Source: Marinobacterium lacunae
GTDB lineage: Bacteria; Pseudomonadota; Gammaproteobacteria; Pseudomonadales; Balneatricaceae
Length of the DNA: 64,000 nt
Direction: 5' to 3'
Assembly (NCBI RefSeq): GCF_000705555.1
Contig: NZ_JMQN01000059.1
Coordinates: 1-64,000, forward strand
Shown one piece after another: positions 45,084 through 53,886 of this stretch. Under the pieces are notes generated by a model. It saw only the letters and a list, made by a program, of their open reading frames with translations, ran no database searches and had not been told where the DNA came from. The first letter of the stretch is position 1; every line of letters begins with the position of its first letter. The translations under genes and the position numbers were made by a program.

Positions 45084-46094
45084 TTGGACTATATCGAAGC
45101 CAAACCCTGTGAAGCACTGCCTGAATTTACTAAGGGAGCTCTCAATCTTGCCGACCCAAGGCTGGGTGCTGAGGTGCTCGCCTCAAGCGATCAGTTTTTC
45201 GCACCGGCCGAGCGCATGCTCTCGCCTGAACCTGCACGTTTCTACCCAGACCGTTATGACGACCACGGCAAGTGGATGGACGGCTGGGAAAGCCGCCGCA
45301 AACGCGGGCAGGGGCATGACTGGTGTGTGTTGCGTCTGGGTGTTGTAGGCTCGATTCGCGGGTTTGATATCGATACTTCGTTTTTTACCGGCAACTACCC
45401 ACCGGGGGCGCAGGTTGAGGGCTGCTACCTGCCTGACTCAAATCCGGATGAGACGACCCAATGGACGACGTTGACCGGTCCTGTCTCTCTGGGCCCTGAT
45501 GCTCATCATCTGGTGCCTTGCGACAGCGATGAAAGCTGGACCCATCTGCGCCTCAATATCTTCCCGGATGGGGGCGTGGCACGCTTGGTGGTGTATGGCG
45601 ATCCGGCAACCGTGTTGGAGGACGGAGCGCAGGTGAATCTCGGCGCACGCGAGTCCGGCGCACGTGTGCTGGCCTGGAACGATTCCCACTACGGCGATCC
45701 CAGCAAGATTCTGTTACCCAACAAGGGCATCAACATGGGAGATGGCTGGGAAACCCGCCGTCGACGTGAACCGGGGAACGATTGGTGTTTGATCGAACTC
45801 GCTGCCCCCGGCATCATCGAGCGCGTTGAAGTCGATACCGCTTTTTTCAAAGGAAACTATCCTGATAAGTGCTCGATTCAGGCGGCGTACATGCATCGCT
45901 CAACCGATGAGTCGCTCATCACACAGAGTATGTTCTGGGAGGAGTTGCTGCCTCCGCAGGCACTGGCGGCCGATAGTGTTCATACCTTCAGCGGCGAGTT
46001 GGTCATGAAGGATGCCGTTACCCATGTGCGGCTGAATATTTTCCCGGATGGTGGGGTCAGCCGTTTGCGACTGCATGGCCGTGTTGTCAGGTAA
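45084..46094 (+). CDS. alc: Allantoicase
   Basis: A 336-residue enzyme hydrolysing allantoate to ureidoglycolate and urea. Two tandem, related beta-jelly-roll modules are clear: MDGWESRRKRGQGHDWC with FFTGNYPP and LRLNIFPDGGVARL in the first; GDGWETRRRREPGNDWC with FFKGNYPD and VRLNIFPDGGVSRL in the second. TTG start at 45084, 7 nt after AAGGAG. It sits directly upstream of ureABC so its urea product can go straight to urease. Full length. Confidence 0.95.
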   Translation: MDYIEAKPCEALPEFTKGALNLADPRLGAEVLASSDQFFAPAERMLSPEPARFYPDRYDDHGKWMDGWESRRKRGQGHDWCVLRLGVVGSIRGFDIDTSFFTGNYPPGAQVEGCYLPDSNPDETTQWTTLTGPVSLGPDAHHLVPCDSDESWTHLRLNIFPDGGVARLVVYGDPATVLEDGAQVNLGARESGARVLAWNDSHYGDPSKILLPNKGINMGDGWETRRRREPGNDWCLIELAAPGIIERVEVDTAFFKGNYPDKCSIQAAYMHRSTDESLITQSMFWEELLPPQALAADSVHTFSGELVMKDAVTHVRLNIFPDGGVSRLRLHGRVVR

Positions 46095-46095
46095 A

Positions 46096-46116
46096 AAAGA
46101 GGCTACCTCTTTGTTT
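46096..46116 (+). terminator. Weak hairpin between alc and ureA
   Basis: AAAGAGG-cta-CCTCTTT followed by GTTTT directly after the alc stop. The stem is short and the T-run interrupted. It may act as a partial terminator or set the alc/ure ratio. A second repeat TTTGGAA-N11-TTCCAAA follows before ureA. Confidence 0.4.
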
Positions 46117-46170
46117 TGGAACGCTCTTTGCTTTCCAAATTCCGAAGCCCAAGCGAATTAGAGGACGATC

Positions 46171-46473
46171 ATGGATCTGTCACCCAGAGAGAAAGATAAG
46201 CTGTTGCTGTTTACTGCTGCCCTGTTGGCAGAGCGACGCAAGGCGAGGGGGCTTAAGCTGAACTATCCAGAGGCTGTCGCCTACATCAGTGCAGCGATAC
46301 TCGAAGGGGCCCGTGACGGGCGCAGCGTCGCTGAGCTGATGGATTACGGCCGCACGCTGCTCTCCAGTGACGATGTGATGGACGGTGTTGCCGAGATGGT
46401 TGCCGAAGTTCAGGTCGAAGCGACCTTTCCTGACGGTACCAAGCTGGTCACTGTTCACGAACCGATAGTCTGA
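46171..46473 (+). CDS. ureA: Urease subunit gamma
   Basis: 100 residues, the canonical length. It begins [23 protein letters not shown] and ends [20 protein letters not shown], matching UreA throughout. Forms the (UreABC)3 urease trimer with UreB and UreC. 10 bp before ureB. Confidence 0.97.
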   Translation: MDLSPREKDKLLLFTAALLAERRKARGLKLNYPEAVAYISAAILEGARDGRSVAELMDYGRTLLSSDDVMDGVAEMVAEVQVEATFPDGTKLVTVHEPIV

Positions 46474-46483
46474 CGGAGGCACT

Positions 46484-46789
46484 ATGAAACCCGGAGAGAT
46501 TCTTACAGAGCCTGGCGATATCGAGCTGAACGCCGGTCGCGAGACAGTGACTATCGAGGTGTCCAATACCGGTGATCGTCCGGTTCAGGTGGGCTCCCAC
46601 TATCACTTTTTCGAAGTGAACGACGCGTTGGTGTTCGAGCGTGACAAAACGCGCGGTTTCCGCCTCAACATCGCGGCCGGAACCGCCGTACGTTTCGAGC
46701 CGGGACAGAGCCGCACGGTGGAGCTGGTGGCATATGCCGGTGCCCGCGAGGTATACGGATTCCAGGGCCGGGTCATGGGTGCCCTCTAA
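46484..46789 (+). CDS. ureB: Urease subunit beta
   Basis: 101 residues. [38 protein letters not shown] and [16 protein letters not shown] are the classical UreB motifs. Structural subunit of urease; the ribosome site GGAGG is close before ATG 46484. Between ureA and ureC with short gaps. Confidence 0.97.
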   Translation: MKPGEILTEPGDIELNAGRETVTIEVSNTGDRPVQVGSHYHFFEVNDALVFERDKTRGFRLNIAAGTAVRFEPGQSRTVELVAYAGAREVYGFQGRVMGAL

Positions 46790-46815
46790 ACACGTCGATA
46801 TCTAGGAGCTCAACA

Positions 46816-48519
46816 ATGGCAACAATTTCACGACGTGCCTACGCCGAAATGTTTGGGCCCACCACCGGAGATCGTGTCCGGTTGGCGGACTCGGAGCTTT
46901 TGCTCGAGGTGGAGAAGGACTACACAACCTACGGCGAGGAGGTGAAGTTCGGCGGTGGCAAGGTGATCCGAGACGGTATGGGGCAGGGGCAGCGTCCAAG
47001 CGCCCGGACCATGGACCTGGTGATCACCAACGCATTGATCGTCGATTACTGGGGCATCGTTAAAGCCGACATCGGCATCAAAAGTGGCCGTATTGCCGCC
47101 ATAGGCAAGGCAGGCAACCCCGATATCCAGCCAAATGTCGACATTTCCATCGGTGCCGGGACTGAAGTGATCGCAGGCGAAGGCCAGATTCTGACAGCCG
47201 GCGGTATCGATTCACATATCCATTTCATCTGTCCGCAACAGATTGACGAGGCGCTGTGTTCCGGTGTGACCACCATGATTGGTGGCGGTACAGGCCCTGC
47301 GACCGGCACTAACGCCACAACATGCACGCCTGGCCCCTGGAACATCCACCGCATGTTGGAGGCGGCCGATTCGCTGCCGATGAACCTCGGCTTTTTGGGC
47401 AAGGGCAATGCCAGCGCCCCAGAGGCGTTGCGTGAACAGGTAGAAGCGGGCGCCATTGGCCTTAAACTGCATGAAGACTGGGGTACTACGCCGGCCTCCA
47501 TCGATTGCTGCCTGTCGGTGGCCGACGAGATGGATGTTCAGGTGGCGATTCACACCGATACTCTGAATGAATCCGGTTTTGTTGAAGCCACGCTCAAGGC
47601 GATCGATGGGCGTGTTATTCATACCTATCACACCGAAGGCGCTGGCGGTGGTCATGCACCGGATATCATCAAAGCATGTGGTGAGTCGAATATCCTGCCA
47701 TCGTCCACCAACCCGACCCGGCCTTACACCGTCAATACGGTGGATGAGCATCTCGACATGCTGATGGTGTGCCACCATCTTGACCCCTCGATTGCCGAGG
47801 ACGTGGCCTTTGCCGAGTCGCGTATCCGCCGTGAAACCATCGCCGCCGAGGATATCCTGCACGATCTGGGCGCGTTTTCGATGATCTCGTCCGACTCTCA
47901 GGCGATGGGTCGGGTAGGGGAAGTGATTACCCGAACCTGGCAGACCGCACACAAGATGAAGGTTCAACGTGGTGCGCTGGACGGTGATTCATCGCGCAAC
48001 GACAACAACCGCATCAAACGCTATATCGCCAAATACACCATCAACCCTGCGCTGACCCATGGTATTGCGCATGAGGTTGGCTCGGTTGAAGTGGGGAAAC
48101 TGGCTGATCTGGTATTGTGGAAGCCCGCGTTTTTCGGCACCAAGCCGAGTATGGTGATCAAGGGCGGTATGATTGCAGTGGCCCCGATGGGGGATCCAAA
48201 CGCGTCTATACCTACGCCGCAGCCGGTGCACTACCGGCCGATGTTCGGCAGTCTCGGGCGCGCGGTGCAGAGCACATCAATGCTGTTTCTATCACAGGCG
48301 GCACTCGCCGCCGGTATTCCGAGCCAGTTGGGGCTCGAGAGTCTCATCGGCGAAGTGCGTGACTGTCGAACCGTCACCAAGGACAAGATGGTACTCAACA
48401 GCTACCAACCGAAGATCGAGGTGGATTCGCAGACCTACGAGGTGCGTGCGGACGGTCAGTTACTGGTCTGCGAGCCTGCGACTGAACTTCCGATGGCCCA
48501 GCGTTACTACCTGTTCTAA
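46816..48519 (+). CDS. ureC: Urease subunit alpha (catalytic)
   Basis: 567 residues. All catalytic residues are in place: nickel ligands His134, His136, His246, His272 and Asp360, the carbamylated Lys217 (GLKLHEDWG), substrate His219, and the mobile flap Cys319-His320 (MVCHHLD). Hydrolyses urea to ammonia and carbamate in the cytoplasm. Numbering equals that of the Klebsiella enzyme, so there are no insertions. Its ribosome site is AGGAG. Confidence 0.98.
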   Translation: MATISRRAYAEMFGPTTGDRVRLADSELLLEVEKDYTTYGEEVKFGGGKVIRDGMGQGQRPSARTMDLVITNALIVDYWGIVKADIGIKSGRIAAIGKAGNPDIQPNVDISIGAGTEVIAGEGQILTAGGIDSHIHFICPQQIDEALCSGVTTMIGGGTGPATGTNATTCTPGPWNIHRMLEAADSLPMNLGFLGKGNASAPEALREQVEAGAIGLKLHEDWGTTPASIDCCLSVADEMDVQVAIHTDTLNESGFVEATLKAIDGRVIHTYHTEGAGGGHAPDIIKACGESNILPSSTNPTRPYTVNTVDEHLDMLMVCHHLDPSIAEDVAFAESRIRRETIAAEDILHDLGAFSMISSDSQAMGRVGEVITRTWQTAHKMKVQRGALDGDSSRNDNNRIKRYIAKYTINPALTHGIAHEVGSVEVGKLADLVLWKPAFFGTKPSMVIKGGMIAVAPMGDPNASIPTPQPVHYRPMFGSLGRAVQSTSMLFLSQAALAAGIPSQLGLESLIGEVRDCRTVTKDKMVLNSYQPKIEVDSQTYEVRADGQLLVCEPATELPMAQRYYLF

Positions 48520-48566
48520 AGGCGAGAACGTTAATGCGCCTTTGAATAAAGGACCTGTAAAACAAT

Positions 48567-49034
48567 ATGATACGACTTATTTCAAAAGTTGAAGGTGAAG
48601 CGGTGCCGACGGGCCGAGTATGCCTGCCGATCGATTCCCGCATACGCAGCCGATTGCGTGTCGAACTCGAAGACGGACGCGAGGCCGGGCTGTTTCTGCC
48701 GCGCGGACTGATACTGCGTGGCGGCGATCGGCTGCTGGGCGAGAACGGTGAAGTTGTCGAGGTGATTGCAGCCGAAGAGTCGGTTTCAACGATCAGAAGC
48801 GAGAATACATTATTGCTGATGCGCTGCGCTTACCATCTGGGTAACCGCCATGTGCCGCTGCAGGTCGAGTCCGTCCTGCTTCGCTATCAACACGACCATG
48901 TGCTGGATGACATGGTGCGCGGACTGGGTGCCGAAGTCGACGTGGAAATGGCACCATTCGAGCCTGAAGCAGGGGCTTATGCCAGTGAGGGGCATGGGCA
49001 TCATCATTCGCACGGGCACACTCACTCGCATTGA
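48567..49034 (+). CDS. ureE: Urease accessory nickel-binding protein UreE
   Basis: 155 residues: N-terminal peptide-binding domain (GRVCLPIDSRIRSRLRVEL, GLFLPRGLILRGGD), metal-binding YHLGNRHVPLQ and a His-rich tail (GHGHHHSHGHTHSH, residues 142-155). It stores and hands over Ni(II) to UreG. Follows ureC by 47 bp. Confidence 0.96.
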   Translation: MIRLISKVEGEAVPTGRVCLPIDSRIRSRLRVELEDGREAGLFLPRGLILRGGDRLLGENGEVVEVIAAEESVSTIRSENTLLLMRCAYHLGNRHVPLQVESVLLRYQHDHVLDDMVRGLGAEVDVEMAPFEPEAGAYASEGHGHHHSHGHTHSH

Positions 49035-49070
49035 AAACAGAACAATGAAGGGACTAAGGGGATATCGTTT

Positions 49071-49313
49071 ATGAAAAATCTGAAGCACTGTTTTGCCGTT
49101 TCGGCCCTGATTGCGCCGGGCGCTGCTTTCGCACATGAGGGTGAGCACGCGGGTTCTTTCTTTTCAGGCCTTGGCCATGTGCTGACCGAGCCTGATCACC
49201 TCGCAATTGTTTTCGCTTTAGCCGCGGTGCTGGGTACGTTCGTCTGGGCACGGCGTGTAATTGCCAAGAAGGCCAAGGCACGCAGTAAGCGTGCGGCACG
49301 CGTACAGGAGTAA
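49071..49313 (+). CDS. Minimal HupE/UreJ-like exported membrane protein
   Basis: 80 residues. Signal peptide (cleavage near AFA-HEGEH), a His-containing mature N-terminus (HEGEHAG), GLGHVLTEPDHLAIVFALAA and a basic tail. G-L-x-H...D-H-L is the first motif of HupE/UreJ nickel permeases, but normal HupE has about 190 residues and six helices. Here a single helix follows the motif. Placed between ureE and ureF (36 and 6 bp gaps), so it is probably urease-related: a small nickel-binding or outer-facing protein, possibly oligomeric. Confidence 0.7.
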   Translation: MKNLKHCFAVSALIAPGAAFAHEGEHAGSFFSGLGHVLTEPDHLAIVFALAAVLGTFVWARRVIAKKAKARSKRAARVQE

Positions 49314-49319
49314 CCCACT

Positions 49320-49985
49320 GTGCTGGCCGATCTGCGGCTCTATCAGCTGATCAGTCCTGCGCTTCCGGTTGGTGCATTCACATACTCGCAGGGGCTGGAG
49401 TGGGCGATTGAATGCGGCTGGGTTTCGGATAAGGAGAGCCTGGGCAACTGGCTCGGTTCGGTGTTGGCCCACAGTGTGGCAACCCTTGAGGTGCCGGTGC
49501 TTGCACGCCTGGTGTCGGCGCTTGAAAAGGAGGACCTGCAGGCGTTTGCCGGCTGGTCCCGTTTCTTGATCGCCAGCCGTGAGACTACCGAGCTTAGGGC
49601 GGAAGAGCGTCAGCGTGCCCAGGCTTTGCTGCGACTTTTGCCTGCACTGGATGTAGATGTCCCCGAAACTCTTAAAGCGGCTGTCGGTCAGACGCAGCTG
49701 GGTGGTATGGCGCTGGCAGCTCGGCACTGGGAGATCGACTGTCGCAGTCTGTGCAGGGGCTATTTATGGAGCTGGCTTGAAAACGCCGTGATGGCAGGCG
49801 TAAAACTGGTGCCGCTTGGGCAGACAGACGGCCAGCGATTGTTGATGGCGCTGTCAGATCAACTCCCTACACTCTTGGACGATGCGTTGCATCTTGATGA
49901 TCGTGCGATCGGCAGTTCTACGCCTGCCATGGCGATTGCCAGCAGTCTGCACGAAACACAGTATTCGCGGCTGTTCCGGTCTTGA
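49320..49985 (+). CDS. ureF: Urease accessory protein UreF
   Basis: 221 residues. LYQLISPALPVGAFTYSQGLEWAIECGWV is the UreF N-terminal signature in two parts. RETTELRAEERQRAQALLRLL and the C-terminal GSSTPAMAIASSLHETQYSRLFRS complete the family layout. It links UreD-urease with UreG during nickel insertion. GTG start with AGGAG 9 nt upstream. Confidence 0.95.
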   Translation: MLADLRLYQLISPALPVGAFTYSQGLEWAIECGWVSDKESLGNWLGSVLAHSVATLEVPVLARLVSALEKEDLQAFAGWSRFLIASRETTELRAEERQRAQALLRLLPALDVDVPETLKAAVGQTQLGGMALAARHWEIDCRSLCRGYLWSWLENAVMAGVKLVPLGQTDGQRLLMALSDQLPTLLDDALHLDDRAIGSSTPAMAIASSLHETQYSRLFRS

Positions 49986-50029
49986 GACCAGCAGCCTGGC
50001 GGAATGAACCTATCAGGTAGAGATATCTT

Positions 50030-50650
50030 ATGAGCGATTACAAAGCGCCTTTGCGCATCGGAGTCGGCGGCCCCGTGGGCTCAGGAAAAACAGCACTGCT
50101 CGAAGTGCTGTGTAAAGCGATGCGGGATCAATACAGCATCGCCGTGGTTACCAATGACATCTACACCCAGGAAGATGCGAAGATTCTTACCCGGGCCGAA
50201 GCGTTGCCTGAGGATCGCATAGTCGGTGTCGAGACCGGTGGGTGTCCGCATACGGCTATTCGTGAAGACGCGTCGATGAATCTCGCAGCTGTCGAAGACC
50301 TGGCGCGTCTTCATGGCGATCTAGACGTGGTTTTTGTAGAGAGCGGTGGCGATAACCTCAGTGCCACGTTCAGTCCAGAACTGGCTGATCTGTGTATCTA
50401 TGTCATCGATGTTGCTGAAGGGGAGAAAATACCTCGCAAAGGTGGCCCAGGAATTACCAAATCCGACCTGCTGGTCATCAACAAAATTGACCTTGCCCCC
50501 TATGTCGGTGCCGATCTTAACGTGATGGAATCCGACACCCGTAGAATGCGCGGAGAGCGCCCGTTTGTCTTCACCAATCTCAAGGAGGGCAAGGGCTTGG
50601 AGGAGATCATCGGGTTCATTGTGCGCCAGGGAATGCTGGACGCAGCATAG
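50030..50650 (+). CDS. ureG: Urease accessory GTPase UreG
   Basis: 206 residues. P-loop GPVGSGKT (14-21), nickel-binding Cys72-Pro-His74 ([11 protein letters not shown]), [13 protein letters not shown] and [10 protein letters not shown]. This SIMIBI GTPase supplies energy and Ni(II) for urease assembly with UreD, UreE and UreF. Last gene of the alc-ureABCE-F-G run; a weak hairpin follows. Confidence 0.97.
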   Translation: MSDYKAPLRIGVGGPVGSGKTALLEVLCKAMRDQYSIAVVTNDIYTQEDAKILTRAEALPEDRIVGVETGGCPHTAIREDASMNLAAVEDLARLHGDLDVVFVESGGDNLSATFSPELADLCIYVIDVAEGEKIPRKGGPGITKSDLLVINKIDLAPYVGADLNVMESDTRRMRGERPFVFTNLKEGKGLEEIIGFIVRQGMLDAA

Positions 50651-50956
50651 GCCAAGAGTCCAACGGCTATTGGACATTCGAACAGTTGTAATTCTTGTAC
50701 ACACGCCGCATTATTACGATTCGCTGGTGAATTGGACGCTCGCGTGAACTCGCGACGAGACACCAGCGCCGTCAATTCCGGATTGCACAAAACTATAAAA
50801 ATCAGGATCCGACATCTATGCTGTTCGATGCTCGACAAGCAGCGGGAGTGCTGTTTTTAAAACAGGACTGCGGTTGTTCGTTTGAGCGCTTTTGCGCTTC
50901 TTCATCCATAGCTGTAGCCTCACGGCTTTTATCCGTCCGTGAAAGGGGAGTCGGTA
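50651..50956. other. 306-bp gap between ureG and the GGDEF-EAL gene
   Basis: It holds a short inverted repeat GTCCAA-N6-TTGGAC (50658-50675) after ureG without a T-run, an A+T-rich CAAAACTATAAAAATC stretch suited to a promoter, and a GAGCGC-tttt-GCGCTTC hairpin near 50885. No small gene could be supported. Confidence 0.4.
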
Positions 50957-53320
50957 ATGTCGGCTAACCCTCCACCGCTACGTCCTTACCGTCCGGCGCA
51001 TATAAAGCTCTCCTTCATCATTATCTGCTGCATCCTTGTTGTGCTAGGTGTGAGTTTCCTCTACACCGCGTACAACGCCCATGATGATTTCAAATACGAA
51101 CTCGACGATCGCTTCAGCAAACTTAAAGGCTATTCCGATGTGCTGAGTGAGTCGGTTGCAAACGAGGACGGACTTCAGATTCTCAAGTTACTGGAACTGG
51201 TCCGCGTGGATCCGGACGTGTTGCGTGTAGAGGTGCTTGATGCGGATGTGCGGCCGATTGCAAGCAGCGAATCGGAGGAGTATGGCAAGGTTCAGGTCGA
51301 GAGTCGGATCGTGCTACCTATTACCGAGGATGGCTCGGACGTGGGTTGGCTTGTGGCCGAGGTCGGGGCGAAAAGCTTTTACCAGCAGCAAAGTACCCGC
51401 GTACAGGATAGCCTGCTAACACTCTTCCTGGTCGTTGCAACAGTGGTGGCGTCTCTGCTGATCTATCAGGCTCGATTTGTTAATCGGCCATTGCAGCAAC
51501 TGTTGGGCGCGATCAGCCGTTCACGTGAAAGCGGCGAGTTTGTGCGTGTTGGCAGCAAGGTACCCAATGATGAATTCGGCATCATTATCAAGGCATACAA
51601 CGAACTGCTTGAAGAGGTGGATACGAAACACCGCTCCCTCAAGGAGAGCGAGAGCCGCTTTCGCCATCTGTACAACCAAACGCCGGCACTTTTGTTCAGT
51701 CTGTCTCCCACCGGCGTCATCGAAAGCGTCAGCGAACACTTTCTCAATCAACTGGGGTATGACGCAATGGCCATTGTAGGCCGCCCGTTGACCTCGTTGA
51801 TGAGTGAACGCGCCGAGCGTCCCCGTATCGATAAACTGCTGGTCGAAATATCGATGCAGAAAACCGCACAGGCGTATCTGCAAATTCGTAACGGCTCTGG
51901 CGAGATACACTCCATGCGCATCGATGCCACCCGTCGTCCGGACGGCAAAGGGGCGCTGGGGGTGATGACCGATATCACCAGTCTTGATGAAGCGCTGAGC
52001 ACAATCGAGCGACAAGCGAATTTCGACGCCCTGACAGGCCTGCCCAACCGGCACTTTTTCAAGCTGCTTGTTGAGGAGCAACTGTCCGACGAGGGGCCCA
52101 AGGATGGCAGGGTGGCGCTGCTGTTTGTCGATCTGGACCGCTTCAAGTACGTCAACGATACCTATGGTCATCAAACAGGTGACAAGCTTCTAAGCGCTGC
52201 TGGCAAGCGTATACAGGCCTCCTTGCCGGCGGGCGACTTCGTTGCACGTCTCGGGGGCGATGAGTTCGCCGTGCTGGTGCACGGTGACGTCGATGACGCG
52301 TCTCTGCTTCAGTTGGCTCATAAACTGATCAAAGAGCTTGAAGGTTCTTTCCTTATCGATCAATGCACCATGCATATATCGGCTTCGATCGGTATCGCGA
52401 TCAAGTGCAGTGATACCTGCACCCCTGATGTGCTGCTCAAGAGTGCGGATTTGGCCATGTACCGCGCCAAGTCAGAGGGGCGCGGACGGGCCTGTATCTT
52501 CGTTCCAGAGGATGAGCAGCGCACCCTGCATCGCGTCAATACGGAGTCGATGCTGAGGGAATCGATCCAGAACGGCTACTTCGAGCTTTACTACCAGCCG
52601 GTATTTGCCATGGGCACCCAACGAATAGTTGGTGCCGAAGCACTCGTCCGGCTCAGGCATCCCGAGCGGGGCCTGCTTGCGCCTGGTGAATTTATCGACG
52701 TAGCTGAGGATACTGGGCTGATCGTGCAGCTCGGCGAGTGGGTGCTTGAAGAGGGCTTGCGTCAGTTGAGCTTCTGGCACAGGGATTACGACAGCAGCAT
52801 TTATCTGTCGATCAACGTGTCGAGCAAGCAGCTACAGGACAACCGCTTTGTCCGAACGTTGGAGATGATGCTTAGCCGTTACCGTATTAAGCCTGGATTC
52901 CTGATCCTCGAGATTACCGAGACGATGCTGATGCACAATACCGACCACACGCTGGAAGTGATGAACCGGCTGAAACGTTTGGGTTGCCTGCTCTCCATTG
53001 ATGACTTCGGTACCGGTTACTCATCTCTGAGTTACCTGCAGAAATTTCCGCTCGATATCCTTAAGATTGACCGCTCCTTTGTGACCGATATCGATACCAA
53101 CAGCACGCACAATGCACTGGTCAGCGCCATTATCACCATGAGCAAAGCGTTGAACCTGAGGGTGATCTGTGAGGGAGTTGAAACCGAGCAGCAGCTTGAG
53201 ACGCTTCAGAACATGCGTTGCCAGATGGGGCAGGGGTACTACTTCTCGAAACCGATTCCGGCAGACCAGTTTACGTTGGGCTACCTGTGCGGCGCGCTCA
53301 AGACCCCTTCGGCAAGTTAA
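50957..53320 (+). CDS. Membrane PAS-GGDEF-EAL cyclic-di-GMP protein
   Basis: About 787 residues. Two membrane helices at about 16-38 and 155-176 enclose a periplasmic sensor of roughly 115 residues. HAMP, PAS (ESRFRHLYNQTPALLFSLSP), GGDEF (DALTGLPNRHFF, RLGGDEFAVL) and EAL (EALVRLRHPERG, INVSSKQL, EITETML, DDFGTGYSSL, KIDRSF) follow. All key residues of both enzymes are present, so it could make and degrade c-di-GMP. ATG 50957 has GGGGAG 6 nt upstream; GTG 50939 is less likely. Confidence 0.9.
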   Translation: MSANPPPLRPYRPAHIKLSFIIICCILVVLGVSFLYTAYNAHDDFKYELDDRFSKLKGYSDVLSESVANEDGLQILKLLELVRVDPDVLRVEVLDADVRPIASSESEEYGKVQVESRIVLPITEDGSDVGWLVAEVGAKSFYQQQSTRVQDSLLTLFLVVATVVASLLIYQARFVNRPLQQLLGAISRSRESGEFVRVGSKVPNDEFGIIIKAYNELLEEVDTKHRSLKESESRFRHLYNQTPALLFSLSPTGVIESVSEHFLNQLGYDAMAIVGRPLTSLMSERAERPRIDKLLVEISMQKTAQAYLQIRNGSGEIHSMRIDATRRPDGKGALGVMTDITSLDEALSTIERQANFDALTGLPNRHFFKLLVEEQLSDEGPKDGRVALLFVDLDRFKYVNDTYGHQTGDKLLSAAGKRIQASLPAGDFVARLGGDEFAVLVHGDVDDASLLQLAHKLIKELEGSFLIDQCTMHISASIGIAIKCSDTCTPDVLLKSADLAMYRAKSEGRGRACIFVPEDEQRTLHRVNTESMLRESIQNGYFELYYQPVFAMGTQRIVGAEALVRLRHPERGLLAPGEFIDVAEDTGLIVQLGEWVLEEGLRQLSFWHRDYDSSIYLSINVSSKQLQDNRFVRTLEMMLSRYRIKPGFLILEITETMLMHNTDHTLEVMNRLKRLGCLLSIDDFGTGYSSLSYLQKFPLDILKIDRSFVTDIDTNSTHNALVSAIITMSKALNLRVICEGVETEQQLETLQNMRCQMGQGYYFSKPIPADQFTLGYLCGALKTPSAS

Positions 53321-53418
53321 AAAAAACCCGCCAACGTGGGCGGGTCATAAGCCGTGATTACCGAAGGCACTGAGTGCGTCTCTCCGGTGAAGCCTGTCAA
53401 AGCAAAACCATGATAATG
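53313..53418 (-). ncRNA. Candidate Fur-regulated small RNA (RyhB/PrrF-like)
   Basis: Between two convergent genes lies a self-contained minus-strand unit. Fur-type sites at 53412-53458 overlap a promoter whose -35 and -10 elements (TTATCT, GATACT, 17-bp spacing) sit at about 53448-53453 and 53425-53430. The transcript of about 105 nt has an internal hairpin (GCACT-c-AGTGC inside ACCG/CGGT) and ends in a terminator with eight T residues (53319-53326). No credible ORF is inside. By design it resembles iron-starvation sRNAs; the primary sequence was not matched to a named family. Confidence 0.55.
53319..53345 (-). terminator. Rho-independent terminator on the minus strand
   Basis: On the minus strand ACCCGCC-N6-GGCGGGT is followed by TTTTTTTT. 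The T-run overlaps the stop codon of the GGDEF-EAL gene, so it serves minus-strand transcripts: the candidate sRNA and any read-through from the gene at 53467-53796. Confidence 0.85.
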
Positions 53419-53458
53419 CGAATCAGTATCATTAGCAAGTGCAAATAAGATAATTATC
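53412..53458 (-). promoter_or_regulatory. Fur box and second palindrome at the sRNA promoter
   Basis: GATAATGCGAATCAGTATC (53412-53430) matches the 19-bp Fur consensus GATAATGATAATCATTATC at 16 positions. A perfect GATAATTATC palindrome lies at 53449-53458. They cover the -10/+1 and -35 regions of the proposed minus-strand promoter. Both flanking protein genes end here, so the box does not control either of them from the front. Confidence 0.65.
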
Positions 53459-53466
53459 GTTTCTGG

Positions 53467-53796
53467 TTAGTCAGGGCGGTTTCGTCCCTCAGAGTAAGGG
53501 CGGATTCCCTCATACAGAGTCGTGCTGTCAGATTCTGCACGCATGCGTCTGAGCTCTCTGTTGTCGGTGTCTTCAAACGTGAATTGTCCTGCGGTATTCA
53601 ATAGCGGTGAAGACCCCATTTCGACACGCCGCGCACCTCGTCGGGTTTGCTCAGTTGCGTAATCGCTGTCCAGCAATGGATCGTCGCTGTAGCGGCGCTC
53701 GGTTGGGAGGAGGATTGCCAGGCAGAATACGGCAACGGCGACAGCCAGGATGCCCTCAATTGCATACCAACGGCCATGAATGATCATCGTGCTCAT
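53467..53796 (-). CDS. Small single-pass membrane protein of unknown function
   Basis: About 109 residues: one membrane segment (YAIEGILAVAVAVFCLAILL, residues 11-30) and a polar tail (LLDSDYATEQTRRG...) likely outside the cytoplasm. No family recognised. ATG 53796 follows GAGGGGA by about 7 nt; the in-frame extension to 53874 is not needed. Lies downstream of the Amt-kinase/regulator pair (90 bp gap) and could be read with it. Confidence 0.5.
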   Translation of the reverse strand: MSTMIIHGRWYAIEGILAVAVAVFCLAILLPTERRYSDDPLLDSDYATEQTRRGARRVEMGSSPLLNTAGQFTFEDTDNRELRRMRAESDSTTLYEGIRPYSEGRNRPD

Positions 53797-53886
53797 GATT
53801 GTGTCCCCTCGGGTTCTTATGTGTGTCCTGCGGGTTAAAGCGTAGAAGTGGGCGCGAGGGGCAACCATCCCCAAGATAGGGGGGTA

